The position numbers were made by a program, and so were the translations under genes. Positions 6,807 to 8,460 of a stretch of 8,460 bases of DNA are shown here, one piece after another. The DNA comes from an uncultured beta proteobacterium (GTDB lineage Bacteria > Pseudomonadota > Gammaproteobacteria > Burkholderiales > Burkholderiaceae). The DNA lies in contig CAJARE010000338.1 of assembly GCA_903944255.1 (NCBI GenBank), forward strand, positions 1-8,460. Direction: 5' to 3'. Within the stretch, counting starts at the first letter, position 1; each line of letters begins with the position of its first letter. Below the pieces are notes generated by a model that did not search any database, had not been told where the DNA came from, and was given only the letters and a program-made list of their open reading frames with translations.

Positions 6807-6862
6807 AAGGCTCAAAGCTTTAATCTTTGTTAAGATCACCTATTAATCCATAAGGTATCTAC

Positions 6863-7489
6863 ATGCTGAATGAAGACAGAAAATCGATTATTGAGGCTGA
6901 AGAGCGCTATCGTCACGAAATTGCCAAGAAACTTCGTGCTGATCTAGGGGCAGTAGAGGAGGACGCCAAAAAACTGGGGAAAAGCTTTTGGGATAAAGCA
7001 ATGGAAGTACTCAATAGCAATTTTGGCCTATGGTTCTTATCCTCAGTATTTATCACTGGGGGTGCTGCTGCTTACCAAATTACTCAGCATCACTACGATG
7101 CCAAACTCATTAGAGATAAAGCAATCATCACCTGTGAATTTGAAATTGCCAATCGACTCAATGGCATGAAGTTTTTATTACTCAGGGCTAAAAACATTGG
7201 TCAGGCCCAATTTGCTTTAACCCCCATCTCTAAAAGCTTAGGGCCAGTGAGCTCCGAGTATGAGAATGTCAATATTGCGGTCCTCTATTTCAAAATATTC
7301 CAATTGACTGGACAACGGGATGTTCAAATAGGGGACCTTGTTCGAGAGCTTGAAGAAAAGAATCTACTTATACAATCAGAGAATCCTAAGCTTCCTGTAG
7401 ATGAAGCAGAGCGCAAAAGATTGATAGAAATTATTGATGCCCTTCACCAGTATGAAATAGAGAAGATTAATAGGCGTAATAAATCTTAA
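6863..7489 (+). CDS. Hypothetical protein with N-terminal coiled coil and one transmembrane segment
   Basis: A 208-aa protein I do not recognise. Residues 1-45 are highly charged and helical (EAEERYRHEIAKKL and onward), likely a coiled coil. A single hydrophobic segment at about 54-73 (FGLWFLSSVFITGGAAAYQI) follows, then a predicted globular part (about 80-165) and a charged C-terminal helix (about 180-208) ending in basic residues. There is no signal-peptide pattern, so it is probably a single-pass membrane protein; orientation is unclear. The start is supported by AAGG (6852-6855) seven bases before the ATG. It may be co-transcribed with the DUF4239 gene 158 bp upstream, though a hairpin-rich gap lies between. 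Its stop overlaps that of the convergent hydrolase gene by four bases. No function can be assigned. Confidence 0.8.
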   Translation: MLNEDRKSIIEAEERYRHEIAKKLRADLGAVEEDAKKLGKSFWDKAMEVLNSNFGLWFLSSVFITGGAAAYQITQHHYDAKLIRDKAIITCEFEIANRLNGMKFLLLRAKNIGQAQFALTPISKSLGPVSSEYENVNIAVLYFKIFQLTGQRDVQIGDLVRELEEKNLLIQSENPKLPVDEAERKRLIEIIDALHQYEIEKINRRNKS

Positions 7490-8400
7490 TGAATCTTCAG
7501 CGCTGCCTTTAAAAATCTAGCCAAGGATTCTTCGAAAGAACCACTAAATCCACTAGAGTCGTTTACCAAAACTGACCGAGGATAAAAGTGCGAAGCATTC
7601 TGAATTTCACATGCAATGTGTTCTATACCCAGTTGCTTAAAGTGCTCTTGAAAGATGGGGCCCTGACTTAAAACATAATCAAGATCATTCGTTCCCCAGG
7701 AAATAAATACCGGCGGAGTGCTAGCATCAGCAAGCATGTATCTCTTCATATCGTCTGGATGCATATATCCCGATATAGAAAATACAGCTGCAACCTCCTC
7801 CTTTTCAGCAAAAGCAGCGTGTAAAGCAATGCGTCCGCCCGCGGACCATCCACCGATTGCGATCTTTTGAGAATCAATCTGAAATCGATCGCTATTCTTT
7901 TTAACCCATTGAATTGCTGAAACACCATCATCTATTGCCCCCTCTATACCCCTCCATAGAGTTAGGTTGTCAGCGGGCGGCAAATTCATGATTTTTCGAA
8001 CCTCATCGACGCGTGAACGAGGTACAAAATCATGACTGGAAATAGAAATAGTTTTCCCAGGGTCAGGATCTTCTTGAATCAAGCGATAGTCTATTGAAAA
8101 ACAGACGTAGCCGCGTTTAGCAAATTCAAGACAATATTCGGCAATCGCAGTATTGGTTGAGCCCTTTACCTCAAAGGCATCATCATCTTTAGTTCCACGA
8201 TGAAACGCACCACCAAATGCCATAATTAAGGCTGGTGATCTAGTTCCCGGAGGTAGCCCAATAGGTTGATATATGTCAATCAATAAATTACGTTGGGTAG
8301 GCTGCGTTGAAAAATGAATACCTGCAGTTGTATAGACTTCATTAGAAGTGATTTGTACTTCAAATTGCTTGTCTATATAGTTAATGGTGTTTTGGATCAT
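7486..8400 (-). CDS. Alpha/beta hydrolase (esterase/lipase-like, BD-FAE-type)
   Basis: A 304-aa cytosolic serine hydrolase without signal peptide. The order is that of the alpha/beta fold: strand and oxyanion loop IMAFGGAFHRG (59-69), YVCFSIDYRL (98-107), the nucleophile elbow GGWSAGG with S186, the acid in WGTNDLDYV (D239, or possibly D241), and the histidine in NASHFYP (H271). This resembles small carbohydrate-esterase and carboxylesterase-like proteins; the substrate is unknown. Residues 108-150, between that strand and the segment before the nucleophile, form a longer polar insertion that could be a lid. The ATG at 8400 has only a poor, distant AAGAGA (about 13 bases), and no other standard start codon lies in frame close upstream. 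It faces the 6863-7489 gene tail to tail and diverges from the next gene with 36 bp between starts. Confidence 0.92.
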   Translation of the reverse strand: MIQNTINYIDKQFEVQITSNEVYTTAGIHFSTQPTQRNLLIDIYQPIGLPPGTRSPALIMAFGGAFHRGTKDDDAFEVKGSTNTAIAEYCLEFAKRGYVCFSIDYRLIQEDPDPGKTISISSHDFVPRSRVDEVRKIMNLPPADNLTLWRGIEGAIDDGVSAIQWVKKNSDRFQIDSQKIAIGGWSAGGRIALHAAFAEKEEVAAVFSISGYMHPDDMKRYMLADASTPPVFISWGTNDLDYVLSQGPIFQEHFKQLGIEHIACEIQNASHFYPRSVLVNDSSGFSGSFEESLARFLKAALKIH

Positions 8401-8425
8401 AATGAATTCACATCTCTTATTAAAT

Positions 8426-8429
8426 AGGA
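8426..8429 (+). promoter_or_regulatory. Shine-Dalgarno AGGA that fixes the start at 8437
   Basis: AGGA sits seven bases before an ATG at 8437-8439, an ideal arrangement, and is the main reason to call a gene in the last 24 bases of the window. Confidence 0.6.
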
Positions 8430-8436
8430 AATTGGT

Positions 8437-8460
8437 ATGTCAGACTCAAATGAAAATCAA
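8437..8460 (+). CDS. Start of an unidentified gene running off the window
   Basis: Eight codons are visible (MSDSNENQ), open to the window end, behind a well-placed AGGA. The polar, acidic N-terminus is neither a signal peptide nor a membrane segment, which suggests a cytosolic protein. Nothing more can be said about function. It diverges from the alpha/beta hydrolase with only 36 bp between the two start codons. Confidence 0.55.

Noticed and set aside
7746..7931. Minus-strand 61-codon ORF inside the alpha/beta hydrolase
   Set aside because: It lies fully within the hydrolase gene in another frame, and the hydrolase motifs (S186 elbow) are encoded there.

Overview
The window looks like a chromosomal segment of a low-GC betaproteobacterium of the Burkholderiales, most like Polynucleobacter. 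This is inferred from gene content (a Bug-type solute-binding protein, an FbpC-like ABC ATPase, an aspartate-dehydrogenase/RraA catabolic cluster), AT-leaning composition and compact spacing. No rRNA or tRNA gene, transposase or CRISPR array was seen.

Layout. (1) 1-877, plus strand: the 3' part of an ABC transporter ATPase of the ferric-iron (FbpC-like) type; its Walker A lies before the window. (2) 904-5600, minus strand: five closely spaced genes that read as one operon. In transcription order they are an aspartate-dehydrogenase-family enzyme (5600-4779), an RraA / 4-hydroxy-4-methyl-2-oxoglutarate aldolase-family enzyme (4758-4078), a periplasmic Bug/TctC substrate-binding protein (4004-3021), a protein of two RidA-like domains that may be a CnbZ-like deaminase (3008-2238), and an exported or anchored M20 metallopeptidase close to carboxypeptidase G2 (2208-904). 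(3) 5601-5915: a 315-bp divergent intergenic region rich in dyads and short repeats, probably holding the operon promoter and operator. (4) 5916-6704 and 6863-7489, plus strand: two membrane proteins, a DUF4239-type protein and an unrecognised coiled-coil plus single-TM protein, separated by a hairpin-rich gap. (5) 7486-8400, minus strand: an alpha/beta hydrolase, tail to tail with the preceding gene and sharing a TTAA at the stops. (6) From 8437, plus strand: the first eight codons of a gene that runs off the window, with a clear Shine-Dalgarno.

How the genes may work together (inference). The five-gene operon reads as a pathway for a small nitrogenous dicarboxylate. The M20 enzyme would release an acidic amino acid from a conjugate. 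The Bug protein would capture the substrate in the periplasm. The AspDH-like enzyme would oxidise the amine to an imine, and the RidA-like protein would hydrolyse imine or enamine to a 2-oxo acid. The RraA-like enzyme would cleave or decarboxylate that 2-oxo acid to pyruvate. The individual families are well supported; the joint pathway and its substrate are not known from the sequence. No regulator and no TctA/TctB membrane components lie in the window.
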